Below, in pieces: positions 16,970 through 25,152 of a stretch of 64,000 nucleotides of DNA. The DNA is from CAVSLM01 sp963728895 (GTDB lineage: Bacteria; Pseudomonadota; Gammaproteobacteria; JBBQDK01). A program made the translations under genes and the position numbers. The DNA lies in NCBI GenBank assembly GCA_963728895.1, contig CAVSLM010000010.1:27877-91876 (forward strand). Direction: 5' to 3'. The notes under the pieces were generated by a model. The model worked only from the letters and a program-made list of their open reading frames with translations, had not been told where the DNA came from and searched no databases. The first letter of the stretch is position 1; every line of letters starts with the position of its first letter.

Positions 16970-17308
16970 ATGAACATCGTTACTGCAATCATCAAGCCCT
17001 TCAAGCTGGACGACGTGCGTGAAGCGCTGTCGGACATCGGGGTACAGGGGATCACGGTCACGGAGGTCAAGGGCTTCGGTCGGCAGAAGGGCCATACCGA
17101 GCTCTATCGGGGAGCGGAGTACGTCGTGGATTTCCTGCCCAAGGTCAAGCTGGAGGTGGCAGTAAAGGAGGATCTCGTGGAGCGCGTCATCGAGGCGATC
17201 CGCAAGGCTGCCAACACCGGCAAGATCGGCGACGGGAAGATCTTTGTCTACAAGCTCGACCAGGCGGTTCGCATCCGCACCGGTGAAACTGGTCCAGACG
17301 CACTCTAA
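16970..17308 (+). CDS. glnK: Nitrogen regulatory protein P-II (GlnK)
   Basis: The 112-residue protein is a complete PII: N-terminus MNIVTAIIKPFKLDDVREAL, the T-loop with GFGRQKGHTELYRGAEY and the uridylylation Tyr51, B-loop TGKIGDGKIFVY and the C-terminus with VRIRTGE. PII trimers sense 2-oxoglutarate and ATP/ADP. Placed 22 bases before the ammonium transporter gene, it is the GlnK type, which blocks AmtB when nitrogen is plentiful. Co-transcription with the porin from the sigma-54 promoter is likely. A Shine-Dalgarno-like AGGAGAAGG lies just upstream of ATG 16970. Confidence 0.96.
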   Translation: MNIVTAIIKPFKLDDVREALSDIGVQGITVTEVKGFGRQKGHTELYRGAEYVVDFLPKVKLEVAVKEDLVERVIEAIRKAANTGKIGDGKIFVYKLDQAVRIRTGETGPDAL

Positions 17309-17330
17309 ACGGCGCGAGAGGAAACCGAAC

Positions 17331-18671
17331 ATGTCAATTCGCAACAATAAGTTATTGGGTGGGAGCGCGCTAGCCGTGCTGGCAGCCGTTTTGCCCACCC
17401 TGGTCCTCGCGCAGGACGAGGCCCCTACCCTGAACTCGGGGGACACCGCGTGGATGCTTACCTCCACCGCCCTGGTGCTGTTCATGACGGTACCGGGTCT
17501 GGCGTTGTTCTACGCGGGCATGGTGCGTGCCAAGAACGTACTTTCGGTGATGATGCAGTGTTTCGCCATCACCTCGCTGGTGTCGGTTCTTTGGGCCTTG
17601 TACGGCTACAGTCTTGCCTTCGATACTGCGGGAATGGAGGCGGGAACGACCAATCTTTATTCCTTCGTCGGCAGCCTGAGCAAGGCCTTTCTGTCCGGCG
17701 TCAGCCGCGAGAGTCTGACCGGTGCGGTCCCGGAAACGGTGTTCATGACCTTCCAGATGACCTTCGCCATCATCACCCCCGCGCTGATCGTCGGTGCGTT
17801 CGCCGAGCGCATGAAGTTCTCCGCGCTGATGTGGTTCATGGGCATCTGGTCCACCGTGATCTACGCGCCGATCGCGCACATGGTCTGGAGCGGTGATGGC
17901 GGCCTGCTGTGGGATCTCGGTGTGCTGGACTTCGCGGGCGGCACGGTGGTGCACATCAACGCCGGTATCGCGGGTCTGGTTGCGGCGCTGGTGATGGGCA
18001 AGCGCAAAGGCTATCCGACCACCCCCATGCCTCCGCACAATCTGACGCTCACCGTAGTCGGCGCGTCCATGCTTTGGGTCGGTTGGTTCGGCTTCAATGC
18101 CGGCAGCGCGGTTGCGGCCAATGGCACCGCGGGAATGGCCATGGCGGCAACGCAGATCGCCACCGCTGCGGCGGCGCTCGCCTGGATGTTCTCGGAATGG
18201 CTGTCGCACGGCAAGCCTAGCGTGCTGGGCATCGCCTCCGGCGCAGTGGCCGGTCTGGTGGCCATTACCCCGGCGTCGGGTACCGCAGGTCCCATGGGCG
18301 CAGTGGCCATCGGTGTGGCCGCGGGCGTCGGCTGCTTCCTCGCGTCCACCAAGCTCAAGCGCGCACTGGGCTACGACGACTCGCTCGACGCGTTCGGCGT
18401 GCATGCGGTGGGCGGGATCATCGGCGCACTGCTGACCGGTGTGTTCGCTGCGGCCAGTCTGGGTGGAGCGGGACTCGCCGAGGGCATGACCATTGGCGGA
18501 CAGCTCTGGATCCAGCTGCTCGGCGTGCTGTTCACACTCGTCTACAGCGGCATCGGGAGCTTCATCATCCTGAAGGTCATCGACGCCATCATCGGGCTGC
18601 GCGTCAGCGAGGAGCAGGAGACCGAAGGTCTCGACATCTCCCAGCACGACGAGCGCGGCTACAGCCTGTAG
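17331..18671 (+). CDS. amtB: Ammonium transporter AmtB
   Basis: The 446-residue protein has a cleavable N-terminal signal (ALAVLAAVLPTLVLAQDEAP) and eleven expected membrane helices. It holds the two pore histidines in conserved context (GGTVVHINAGIAGLV and LDAFGVHAVGGIIGALLTG) and the Amt signature DFAGGTVVHINAG. I start it at ATG 17331 after AGAGGAAACC, because the signal peptide begins there; further in-frame codons upstream overlap glnK. AmtB trimers conduct ammonium across the inner membrane under GlnK control. A strong terminator follows the gene and closes the operon. Confidence 0.96.
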   Translation: MSIRNNKLLGGSALAVLAAVLPTLVLAQDEAPTLNSGDTAWMLTSTALVLFMTVPGLALFYAGMVRAKNVLSVMMQCFAITSLVSVLWALYGYSLAFDTAGMEAGTTNLYSFVGSLSKAFLSGVSRESLTGAVPETVFMTFQMTFAIITPALIVGAFAERMKFSALMWFMGIWSTVIYAPIAHMVWSGDGGLLWDLGVLDFAGGTVVHINAGIAGLVAALVMGKRKGYPTTPMPPHNLTLTVVGASMLWVGWFGFNAGSAVAANGTAGMAMAATQIATAAAALAWMFSEWLSHGKPSVLGIASGAVAGLVAITPASGTAGPMGAVAIGVAAGVGCFLASTKLKRALGYDDSLDAFGVHAVGGIIGALLTGVFAAASLGGAGLAEGMTIGGQLWIQLLGVLFTLVYSGIGSFIILKVIDAIIGLRVSEEQETEGLDISQHDERGYSL

Positions 18672-18699
18672 CTTTCCTCCAACCTGCAACGCTGCCATT

Positions 18700-18727
18700 G
18701 CGGGCGCCTCGGCGCCCGCATTTTTTT
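18700..18727 (+). terminator. Rho-independent terminator after amtB
   Basis: GCGGGCGCC-TC-GGCGCCCGC forms a perfect 9-base-pair stem, followed by ATTTTTTT. It ends the porin-glnK-amtB transcript and lies about 30 bases past the amtB stop. Confidence 0.92.
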
Positions 18728-18764
18728 GACCGCCGCACCCGTCGGGGACCGCGGAGCGGGCGGC

Positions 18765-19013
18765 TCAGGTCTTTCCCGCCAGCGCCTTGTGGCTGCCATC
18801 GCAGTGCGGCCGGTTCCCCGTGCGCTTGCAGCCACACAGCCACACCTTGGTCTTCTCCTTCAGCTCCAGCTTGACGGGTGTAAACTCCGAGCCCTGGTGA
18901 GAGCCATCGCAGAACGGCTGCTGCTTCGACCTGCCGCAGGCGCACCACCAGTAGTTGCCGGGCTCGAGCTCCAGCGCATAGGGAAAGGGTTGTGCAACCG
19001 TTGCATCTTGCAT
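18765..19013 (-). CDS. Tandem CDGSH iron-sulfur domain protein
   Basis: The 82-residue protein contains two CDGSH motifs of the mitoNEET type. The first has Cys24, Cys26, Cys35 and His39 (CACGRSKQQPFCDGSH); the second Cys60, Cys62, Cys71 and His75 (CGCKRTGNRPHCDGSH). Each should bind one [2Fe-2S] cluster with 3Cys-1His ligation. No signal peptide is present, so it is cytoplasmic. The gene is divergent from fetA, about 108 bases away, next to a probable iron-export system. Roles proposed for the family are cluster transfer and iron or redox balance. Confidence 0.9.
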   Translation of the reverse strand: MQDATVAQPFPYALELEPGNYWWCACGRSKQQPFCDGSHQGSEFTPVKLELKEKTKVWLCGCKRTGNRPHCDGSHKALAGKT

Positions 19014-19121
19014 GTAAGCCTCTTCTTCGGAATGAAAATTCTCGCTGCACCAGGCAGCGCGGCAACCTTACTCCGGGCGCAGCGAGGGTGTAAAGTGGCG
19101 CCCCCGAAGCGCGCGCCTGCA

Positions 19122-19739
19122 ATGTGCGTGGGAGTGGATTCAGCCCTGAGCAGCCTGCGCATCCAGGCCCTGTGCACCCGTACGCTCGGTCCGTTCGACC
19201 TCGCGCTCGGTAAGGGCGAGTGCGTGTTTCTCAGCGGGCCTTCGGGCTCCGGGAAGACCTTGTTCCTGCGCGCCGTCGCTGATCTCGACCCGCATGCGGG
19301 CGAAGTGATCCTGGACGGCCGGGACTACCGCAGCTACGCGCCGCCCGAGTGGCGGCGGCGCGTGATGCTGGTGCCGGCGGAAAGCCATTGGTGGGAAGAC
19401 ACGGCGGGCGCCCACTTCCCGAGCGCGGAGCCCGGCGATCTGCAGGCGCTGGGTTTCGAACCGGACGTGCTCGGCTGGCAGGTTACGCGGCTCTCGAGTG
19501 GCGAGCGCCAGCGCCTCGCGCTGCTGCGCGCGTTGGCGCGGAGCCCGCAAGTGCTCCTGCTCGACGAGGTTTCGGCGAACCTGGATGCGAGCAATGCGCT
19601 GCGGGTGGAAGCGCTGGTGCGCGATTATCGGGCGCGCTGCGGAGCCTGCGTGGTCTGGGTCAGCCACGACCCGCAGCAGATCGCACGGGTCGGCGGGCGG
19701 CACTTGCGCATGCAAGACGGCGTGCTGGCGCAAGCCTAG
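19122..19739 (+). CDS. fetA: ABC transporter ATP-binding protein, FetA-like
   Basis: This small (205-residue) nucleotide-binding protein has Walker A GPSGSGKT, signature LSSGERQRLALLRAL, Walker B VLLLDEVSANLD and switch His in WVSHDP. The short length and its permease neighbour of the UPF0014/YbbM type identify it as FetA-like. In E. coli, FetAB is linked to iron export and to survival of peroxide stress. I use ATG 19122; nothing upstream in frame looks coding. Unusually, 173 bases with a dispersed repeat separate it from fetB. Confidence 0.8.
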   Translation: MCVGVDSALSSLRIQALCTRTLGPFDLALGKGECVFLSGPSGSGKTLFLRAVADLDPHAGEVILDGRDYRSYAPPEWRRRVMLVPAESHWWEDTAGAHFPSAEPGDLQALGFEPDVLGWQVTRLSSGERQRLALLRALARSPQVLLLDEVSANLDASNALRVEALVRDYRARCGACVVWVSHDPQQIARVGGRHLRMQDGVLAQA

Positions 19740-19808
19740 ACATGAATTCTCACCAGCATCCAGGGCGATCGAAAAACCGCCAGAACCGGGACAGGCCGGC
19801 GGCGTAAA

Positions 19809-19907
19809 CAGTGCGTCATCGTTCGACGATCGCGAAGCATGCCAGATCTTCTCCACCATCGATTCACTTACCGGCCAGCCGCTGGCCGGCTGGTGAGATT
19901 TCCGGGC
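19809..19907 (+). repeat. Dispersed repeat, copy 2, between fetA and fetB
   Basis: The first 43 bases match copy 1 (6773 downward) at 42 positions, and the final about 20 bases match as well. This copy also has the perfect palindrome CCGGCCAGC-C-GCTGGCCGG (19871-19889). An inverted relative of its end (CTCACCAGC within 19745-19761) lies at the left, so the whole insert may be about 160 bases with short inverted ends. It stops only 5 bases before the fetB start codon and may supply or disturb the fetB ribosome binding region. Confidence 0.75.
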
Positions 19908-19912
19908 CAGCC

Positions 19913-20722
19913 ATGACGGCACACGTCATACCGATTTCCGCCACCGACCTTGGCATCGCCGCTGCGCTGGTCTGCGCACTCGCGCTGCTCACCTGGCGCT
20001 TGCATCTCGCGCTCGCCGGCCAGATTCTGGCCGCAGGGCTGCGCACGGCGGTGCAGCTGCTGCTGATCGCGCTGGTGCTGAAGGCGTTGTTCGCGCATGT
20101 GGCGCTCGTCTGGGTGGCCGGGCTCGCAAGCGTCATGCTGTTGATTGCCGGTCGCGAGGTGATGGCGCGCCAGCACCGGCGCCTGAAGGGCTGGTGGGGC
20201 TTCGTCGCCGGGACCAGCGCCATGTTCGTCTCCTCCTTCACCGTGACCGTGCTGGCGCTGGCGCTCATCATTCAGCCCGAGCCCTGGTTCACACCGCGCT
20301 ACGCGATTCCCCTGCTGGGCATGGTACTCGGCAACTGCATGAACGGCATCGCCGTCGGACTTGACCGCCTGACGCAGGGGGCATGGCAGCAGCGCGCAGC
20401 GATCGAGGCGCAGCTCATGCTGGGTCGCGACTGGCGCGAGGCCATGGCCGCCTTGCGCCGCGAGAGCACCCGCGCCGGTATGATCCCCATGATCAACGCC
20501 ATGGCGGCGGCTGGCGTGGTGAGTCTGCCGGGCATGATGACCGGCCAGATCCTCGCCGGCAGCTCGCCGCTGGAAGCGGTCAAGTACCAGATCCTGGTGA
20601 TGTTCCTGATCACCTCCGGAACGGGTTTCGGCACCGTCGTGGCGGTGTGGCTGGCGGCACGGCGGCTGTTCGACGAACGCCAGCGCCTGCGTCTGGAGCG
20701 GCTGCGCAACTCCGCCGTCTGA
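19913..20722 (+). CDS. fetB: ABC transporter permease, FetB/YbbM (UPF0014) family
   Basis: The 269-residue inner-membrane protein has about seven hydrophobic helices and family motifs such as GLRTAVQLLLIALVLKALF near the N-terminus, MVLGNCMNGIAVGLDRL in the middle and AGMIPMINAMAAAGVVSLPG, GMMTGQILAG and VKYQILVMF in the second half. These are characteristic of FetB. I begin at ATG 19913 (MTAHVIPISATDLG), because the in-frame codons before it lie inside the dispersed repeat. No clear Shine-Dalgarno sequence precedes it, perhaps because of that insertion. It should form the membrane channel for FetA. Confidence 0.85.
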   Translation: MTAHVIPISATDLGIAAALVCALALLTWRLHLALAGQILAAGLRTAVQLLLIALVLKALFAHVALVWVAGLASVMLLIAGREVMARQHRRLKGWWGFVAGTSAMFVSSFTVTVLALALIIQPEPWFTPRYAIPLLGMVLGNCMNGIAVGLDRLTQGAWQQRAAIEAQLMLGRDWREAMAALRRESTRAGMIPMINAMAAAGVVSLPGMMTGQILAGSSPLEAVKYQILVMFLITSGTGFGTVVAVWLAARRLFDERQRLRLERLRNSAV

Positions 20723-20777
20723 CCATGGGCAACGCGTGGACGATGCGCGTACGGGAGCCGTACCCGATCACCAGCGC

Positions 20778-21629
20778 TCAGTCGTAGAGGCGGCGGCGCA
20801 GGAATTCCGGCAACGCCGCCGCAGCCGCATGCACCTCGGCATTGTAGTAGCGGGTCTCGAAGCCGCGCGCCGCGGCCGCATCGCGGTGCATGCGCAGCGT
20901 CCGGTCTTTCGATGCCAGGGTGGCGCTCCACCAACCGGAGGGGTAGGTGCACTGGGGAAAGTGCAGGGTGGCGACGTCACCGAAGCCCGCCGCGCGCAGC
21001 GCCGCATGCATCTCACCGATCAGGTGGGCATGAAACAGCGGCGATTCGCTCTGCCCGACCACCACGCCGTGCGTATCGAGCGCGCCGTGACAGTCGCGGT
21101 AAAAGCCCTCCGAGAACAGGCCTGCCGCCGGCCCTACCGGATCGGTGGAGTCGACGATAATGGTGTCGTATTTATTCGTCCCGCATTCGGCGACCCAGCG
21201 TATACCGTCGGCGAAATGCAGGTGCGCGCGCGGGTCGCCGTTGGAGGCGCACAGCTCGGGAAAGTAGCGCTCGGCGACGCGGGTGACACGCTCATCGAGC
21301 TCCACCTGATCGACGTGCTCCACCTCGGGATGCTTGAGCACTTCGCGCAAGGTCCCGCAGTCTCCGCCGCCGATGATGAGCACGCGCCGCGCTGCCGGAT
21401 GGCTGAACAGCGCAGGGTGGCTCATCATCTCGTGATAGATGAAGTTGTCCCGGTCGGTCACCATGACCAGGCCGTCCAGGGTCATCAAAGTGCCGAAGGT
21501 TTCCGTCTCGTAGATCTCGATGCGCTGGTAGGGGCTGCGCTCGTCGTGCACGCGTTCCGTCATCCGCAAGGAAATGGCGGCGCCCTCCCCTGCCCAGGTT
21601 TCCGTGTACCAGCTCTCGTCGAGCGCCAT
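20778..21629 (-). CDS. speE: Spermidine synthase
   Basis: The 283-residue enzyme transfers an aminopropyl group from decarboxylated S-adenosylmethionine to putrescine. It shows the N-terminal strands with SPYQRIEIYET, the cofactor loop GGGDCGTLREVLKH, QVELDERV with the acidic ribose-binding residue, and the catalytic segment VDSTDPVGPAAGLF, followed by GQSESP. Length matches E. coli SpeE (288). The minus-strand frame stays open to 23678 because of GC content, but only the part from ATG 21629 (MALDESWYTETWAGEG) has family character. The gene is divergent from speA, the first enzyme of the putrescine route. Confidence 0.95.
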   Translation of the reverse strand: MALDESWYTETWAGEGAAISLRMTERVHDERSPYQRIEIYETETFGTLMTLDGLVMVTDRDNFIYHEMMSHPALFSHPAARRVLIIGGGDCGTLREVLKHPEVEHVDQVELDERVTRVAERYFPELCASNGDPRAHLHFADGIRWVAECGTNKYDTIIVDSTDPVGPAAGLFSEGFYRDCHGALDTHGVVVGQSESPLFHAHLIGEMHAALRAAGFGDVATLHFPQCTYPSGWWSATLASKDRTLRMHRDAAAARGFETRYYNAEVHAAAAALPEFLRRRLYD

Positions 21630-21746
21630 GCGAGCGTGCTCCTCAGGTGGGTTGCCGGATGCCTGCCAGCGCGCGGGTGCGCTGTGGACCGGGATTGCCC
21701 ATAATGTTATTACGATTCCCTTCCACCACGTGAGCTTTGCCGACCG

Positions 21747-23636
21747 ATGCCGGACTGGGACGTCGAGCGCGCGCGTGCGCTCTACAACATCGCCCACTGG
21801 GGCGGCGGGTACTTCGACATCGACGATGCCGGTTGGGTCGTGGCGCGCCCCGACCGCAATCCCGCGGGTCCCGGCATCGAGCTGCATGCGCTCGCGCGCG
21901 AGCTCGGCGCCGCCGGGCTGCGCCTGCCGGTGCTGGTGCGCTTCGGCGACATCCTGCGCAACCGGGTCGATACCCTGTGCAATGCCTTCGCTGCGGCCAT
22001 GGAGGCGGAGAACTATCGGGGCAGCTTCACCGCCGTCTATCCCATCAAGGTCAATCAGCATCGCAGTGTGGTGGAGCAGATCCTCACGCATGGCGGCGTG
22101 CGCGTGGGGCTGGAGGCCGGCAGCAAGCCCGAGCTGATGGCGGTGCTGGCGCTGTCCGATGCCCGCGGTGGTGTGGTGGTATGCAACGGGTACAAGGATC
22201 GCGAATACGTGCGCCTGGCGCTCATCGGCCGTGCGCTCGGCCATCGCATCCACCTGGTCATCGAGAAGCTCTCGGAGCTGGAGCTGGTGATTGCAGAGTC
22301 GCGCGCGCTCGGCATCGATCCGCTGCTCGGGGTGCGGGTGCGACTCGCCTCCATCGGTGCGGGAAAGTGGCAGAACACCGGCGGCGAGAAGTCGAAGTTC
22401 GGCCTTTCCGCCGCCCAGCTGCTGCGCGCCGTGGAGCGCCTGCGCGAGACCGGCATGCTCGGCGCCCTGCAGCTGCTGCATTTTCACCTCGGCTCGCAGA
22501 TCGCCAACATCCGCGACATCCAGCGCGGCATGCACGAGTGTGGGCGCTATTACGCCGAGCTGCATCGCCTGGGCGTGGAGCTGCGCTGTGTCGACGTCGG
22601 TGGTGGTCTCGGCGTGGACTACGAGGGCACGCGCTCGCGCAGCTTCTGCTCCATGAACTACAGCGTCGAGGAGTACGCCAACGACGTGGTGCAAATCCTC
22701 GGCGAGGTCTGTGCCGCGCATGCCCTCCCCTACCCCGACATCATCACCGAATCGGGCCGGGCCATGACCGCACACCACGCAGTGCTCATCACCAACGTCA
22801 TCGACACCGAACAGGCGGGCGATGCCCGGGCGCCCGCGCCCCCGTCGCCCGACGACCCGGTGATCCTCAAGGATCTCTGGCAGGGCCTGCAGGAGCTGTC
22901 CAGCCGCTCGGCCATGGAGGCCTATCATGATGCGGCCCACTGGCTGGCCGAGGCCAACGACATGTACATCCACGGGGTGCTGGGCCTGGAGCAACGCGCT
23001 CATGCCGAGCAGCTCTACGTGGCGACCTGTATGCGTCTGCGACAGCTGCTGCAGCCATCGTCGCGCGCACACCGCGAGGCGCTGGACGAGCTCAACGAGA
23101 AACTGGCGGACAAATACTTTCTCAACTTCTCGCTGTTCCAGTCCATGCCGGATGTCTGGGCGATCGACCAGATCTTTCCCATCCTCCCGCTGCACCGGCT
23201 GGACGAGCCGCCCGAGCGGCGCGCCGTGATCGAGGACCTGACCTGCGACTCCGACGGGCGCGTGGATTACTATGTCGACCAGGAAGGGATGGAGACCACG
23301 CTGCCGCTGCATGCCTGGCATCGGGAAGCTCCGTATCTCATCGGCATCTTCCTGGTGGGTGCCTACCAGGAAATTCTCGGCGACATCCACAACCTGTTCG
23401 GCGACACTGACTCGGTCGATCTGCAGCTGAAGGCCGACGGCGGCTATCGGCTGCTGCATGCGCGCCACGGCGACACCGTGCAGGATGTGCTGGGTTACGT
23501 ACAGTTTCGCGCCGACGATCTGCTGCAGGCGTACCGGACCAAGATCGCCGCGGCCGATCTCACCGCGGCACAGCGTGAGCGCTACCTGGCGGAGCTTACC
23601 GATGGATTGCACGGGTACACGTATCTGGAAGACTGA
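21747..23636 (+). CDS. speA: Biosynthetic arginine decarboxylase
   Basis: The 629-residue PLP enzyme makes agmatine from arginine. It opens with the SpeA N-terminal sequence (WDVERARALYNIAHWGGGYF), has the PLP lysine in YPIKVNQHRSVVEQIL, the barrel motif HFHLGSQIANIRDIQ, the glycine-rich phosphate-binding stretch CVDVGGGLGVDYEGT, the sheet-domain segment ESGRAMTAHHAV and the conserved LADKYFLNFSLFQSMPD region. Length is the family norm. It stands back to back with speE, about 117 bases apart, so one regulatory region may serve both polyamine genes. Confidence 0.96.
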   Translation: MPDWDVERARALYNIAHWGGGYFDIDDAGWVVARPDRNPAGPGIELHALARELGAAGLRLPVLVRFGDILRNRVDTLCNAFAAAMEAENYRGSFTAVYPIKVNQHRSVVEQILTHGGVRVGLEAGSKPELMAVLALSDARGGVVVCNGYKDREYVRLALIGRALGHRIHLVIEKLSELELVIAESRALGIDPLLGVRVRLASIGAGKWQNTGGEKSKFGLSAAQLLRAVERLRETGMLGALQLLHFHLGSQIANIRDIQRGMHECGRYYAELHRLGVELRCVDVGGGLGVDYEGTRSRSFCSMNYSVEEYANDVVQILGEVCAAHALPYPDIITESGRAMTAHHAVLITNVIDTEQAGDARAPAPPSPDDPVILKDLWQGLQELSSRSAMEAYHDAAHWLAEANDMYIHGVLGLEQRAHAEQLYVATCMRLRQLLQPSSRAHREALDELNEKLADKYFLNFSLFQSMPDVWAIDQIFPILPLHRLDEPPERRAVIEDLTCDSDGRVDYYVDQEGMETTLPLHAWHREAPYLIGIFLVGAYQEILGDIHNLFGDTDSVDLQLKADGGYRLLHARHGDTVQDVLGYVQFRADDLLQAYRTKIAAADLTAAQRERYLAELTDGLHGYTYLED

Positions 23637-23660
23637 AGGCGCGCGCGGCGGGAGGTGCAC

Positions 23661-24542
23661 ATGAGCGCGCAGGCGCAAGCCGGCTTCATCGGGCTCGGTG
23701 CCATGGGGATGCCCATGGCCGAGAATCTGGCGCGCGCCGGCCTGCTCTCCGGCGTGTGGAACCGCACCCGCGCGCGCGCCGAGTATTTCTCACAACGTAC
23801 GGGCGTGCCACCGGCGGATGAACCCGCGGCTCTGGCACGAAGTTGCGAGATCGTGCTGATCTGCGTGTCACGCGACCAGGACGTGAGCGCGGTGATCGAG
23901 GCCATGCTGCCGGGCCTGCCCGCCGGCAGCCTGGTGATCGACTGTTCCACCATCGGCAGCGATACCGCGCAGGCGCTGGCCGTGCGGGTGCGCGCCACCG
24001 GCGCAGACTTCATCGACGCCCCGGTTTCCGGCGGCGTCGAGGGGGCGCGCGCGGCGAGTCTGGTGGTCATGGCCGGCGGCAACCCAGAGGCGCTGAGCCG
24101 AGCCATGCCGGTGCTGAATGCCATCGCGCAGCGCGTGGTGCACATGGGGCCTGTGGGCAGCGGTCAGGCCACCAAAGCCGTCAATCAAATTATGGCCGCC
24201 GGTATCAATCAGGCCGTCACCGAGGCACTGGCCTTCGGTTCGGCGCTGGGACTGCCCATGGACAAGGTGCTGGAGGTGGTAGGCGCCGGGGCCGCAGGGA
24301 ACTGGTTCCTGAACCGCCGCGGCGCCAGCATGCTGGCCGGGCACTACGAACCGGGGTTTCAGGTGGCGCTGCATCACAAGGATCTGCTGCTGTGCCGGCG
24401 CATGGCGCAGAGCCTCGGTGCCCAGCTGCCAATCGTCGAGATGACTTTGCTTCACTACCAGCGGCTGATGGATGCCGGCCATGGCAACGAGGATATCTCC
24501 GCGCTGTTTCGCGCCAAGCGCGAGCTGCTCGGCCGGAAATAG
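23661..24542 (+). CDS. NAD(P)-dependent beta-hydroxyacid dehydrogenase (3-hydroxyisobutyrate dehydrogenase family)
   Basis: The 293-residue protein has the Rossmann start GFIGLGAMGMPMAENLARAG, the substrate-binding DAPVSGGVEGARAASLVVMAGG, the catalytic Lys in GSGQATKAVNQIM, and NWFLNRRGASML plus HHKDLLL in the helical domain. Candidates include 3-hydroxyisobutyrate dehydrogenase, tartronate semialdehyde reductase and succinic-semialdehyde reductase; the sequence does not decide between them. ATG 23661 is chosen because GGGAGG stands just before it; a GTG two codons upstream is less likely. It lies 24 bases after speA and could share its transcript. Confidence 0.85.
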   Translation: MSAQAQAGFIGLGAMGMPMAENLARAGLLSGVWNRTRARAEYFSQRTGVPPADEPAALARSCEIVLICVSRDQDVSAVIEAMLPGLPAGSLVIDCSTIGSDTAQALAVRVRATGADFIDAPVSGGVEGARAASLVVMAGGNPEALSRAMPVLNAIAQRVVHMGPVGSGQATKAVNQIMAAGINQAVTEALAFGSALGLPMDKVLEVVGAGAAGNWFLNRRGASMLAGHYEPGFQVALHHKDLLLCRRMAQSLGAQLPIVEMTLLHYQRLMDAGHGNEDISALFRAKRELLGRK

Positions 24543-24554
24543 CCGGCGCGCTTC

Positions 24555-25148
24555 TCAGCTCTTGATCTGCAGCAGCACGGCAGGAATGTTGTTCTCGCGC
24601 AGCAGCGCGCGCGCCTTGTTGAGCTCGTCGAGATTCCGGTAGGGGCCCACGCGCACCCGGCGCCAGGTCTCGGTGCCGTTGATGGTGACGCTTTCGATGG
24701 TGGCTTCCAGGCCCAACAGCGCCAGCTGCGCCTTCAGGTGGTCGGCCTGATCGAAGGTCTTGAACGAGCCCGCCTGCAGCACGTAGACACCGGGCTTCTC
24801 CACCTGTGGGAGGCCCTTCTTGGGTTTGCCGGTAACTTCCTGCTCGGGAATGACCACCTCCATCTCCGGCAGAATGGTGTAGAAGTCGAAGCGCTGCTTG
24901 GACGGCGCCGCGGCCGCCGGTGTGGGCTCGGGTTTCCTGGTGGGCGTGGGCGCGGGTTTGGTCTGCTTTTCGGGCGGCAGCACCAGGCGCTCCGACAGCG
25001 GCCGGGAGTGGTCGACCGGGCGCCGGTCGAGGTAGAAGAGAAATCCTGCAAAACCCAGCAGTGCGATACCTGCCGTCAGCCAGACCCAGCGTGGCGGGCC
25101 ACCGTGACGTCTTCTGTACCGACCGGAGAACTTGTAGTCGCGCGCCAT
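24555..25148 (-). CDS. SPOR-domain membrane protein (FtsN-like)
   Basis: The 197-residue protein has a basic cytoplasmic tail, one membrane helix at about residues 24-42, a Pro/Lys/Thr-rich periplasmic linker and a C-terminal SPOR domain (GVYVLQAGSFKTFDQADHLKAQ through RVRVGPY). SPOR domains bind denuded glycan strands at the septum. It follows argS by 4 bases; the order priA, argS, SPOR protein is the one I recall from Pseudomonas, where hslVU comes next, but here hslVU is missing. The start ATG 25148 (MARDYKFSGR) is the usual N-terminus for this family, and an upstream frame would add 11 residues. Confidence 0.87.
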   Translation of the reverse strand: MARDYKFSGRYRRRHGGPPRWVWLTAGIALLGFAGFLFYLDRRPVDHSRPLSERLVLPPEKQTKPAPTPTRKPEPTPAAAAPSKQRFDFYTILPEMEVVIPEQEVTGKPKKGLPQVEKPGVYVLQAGSFKTFDQADHLKAQLALLGLEATIESVTINGTETWRRVRVGPYRNLDELNKARALLRENNIPAVLLQIKS

Positions 25149-25152
25149 GGCG

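Noticed and set aside
21630..23678. Minus-strand open frame continuing upstream of speE for about 680 codons
   Set aside because: It is antisense to the well-conserved speA gene and has no family character; it stays open because of GC-rich codon bias. The speE start at 21629 has the expected N-terminus.
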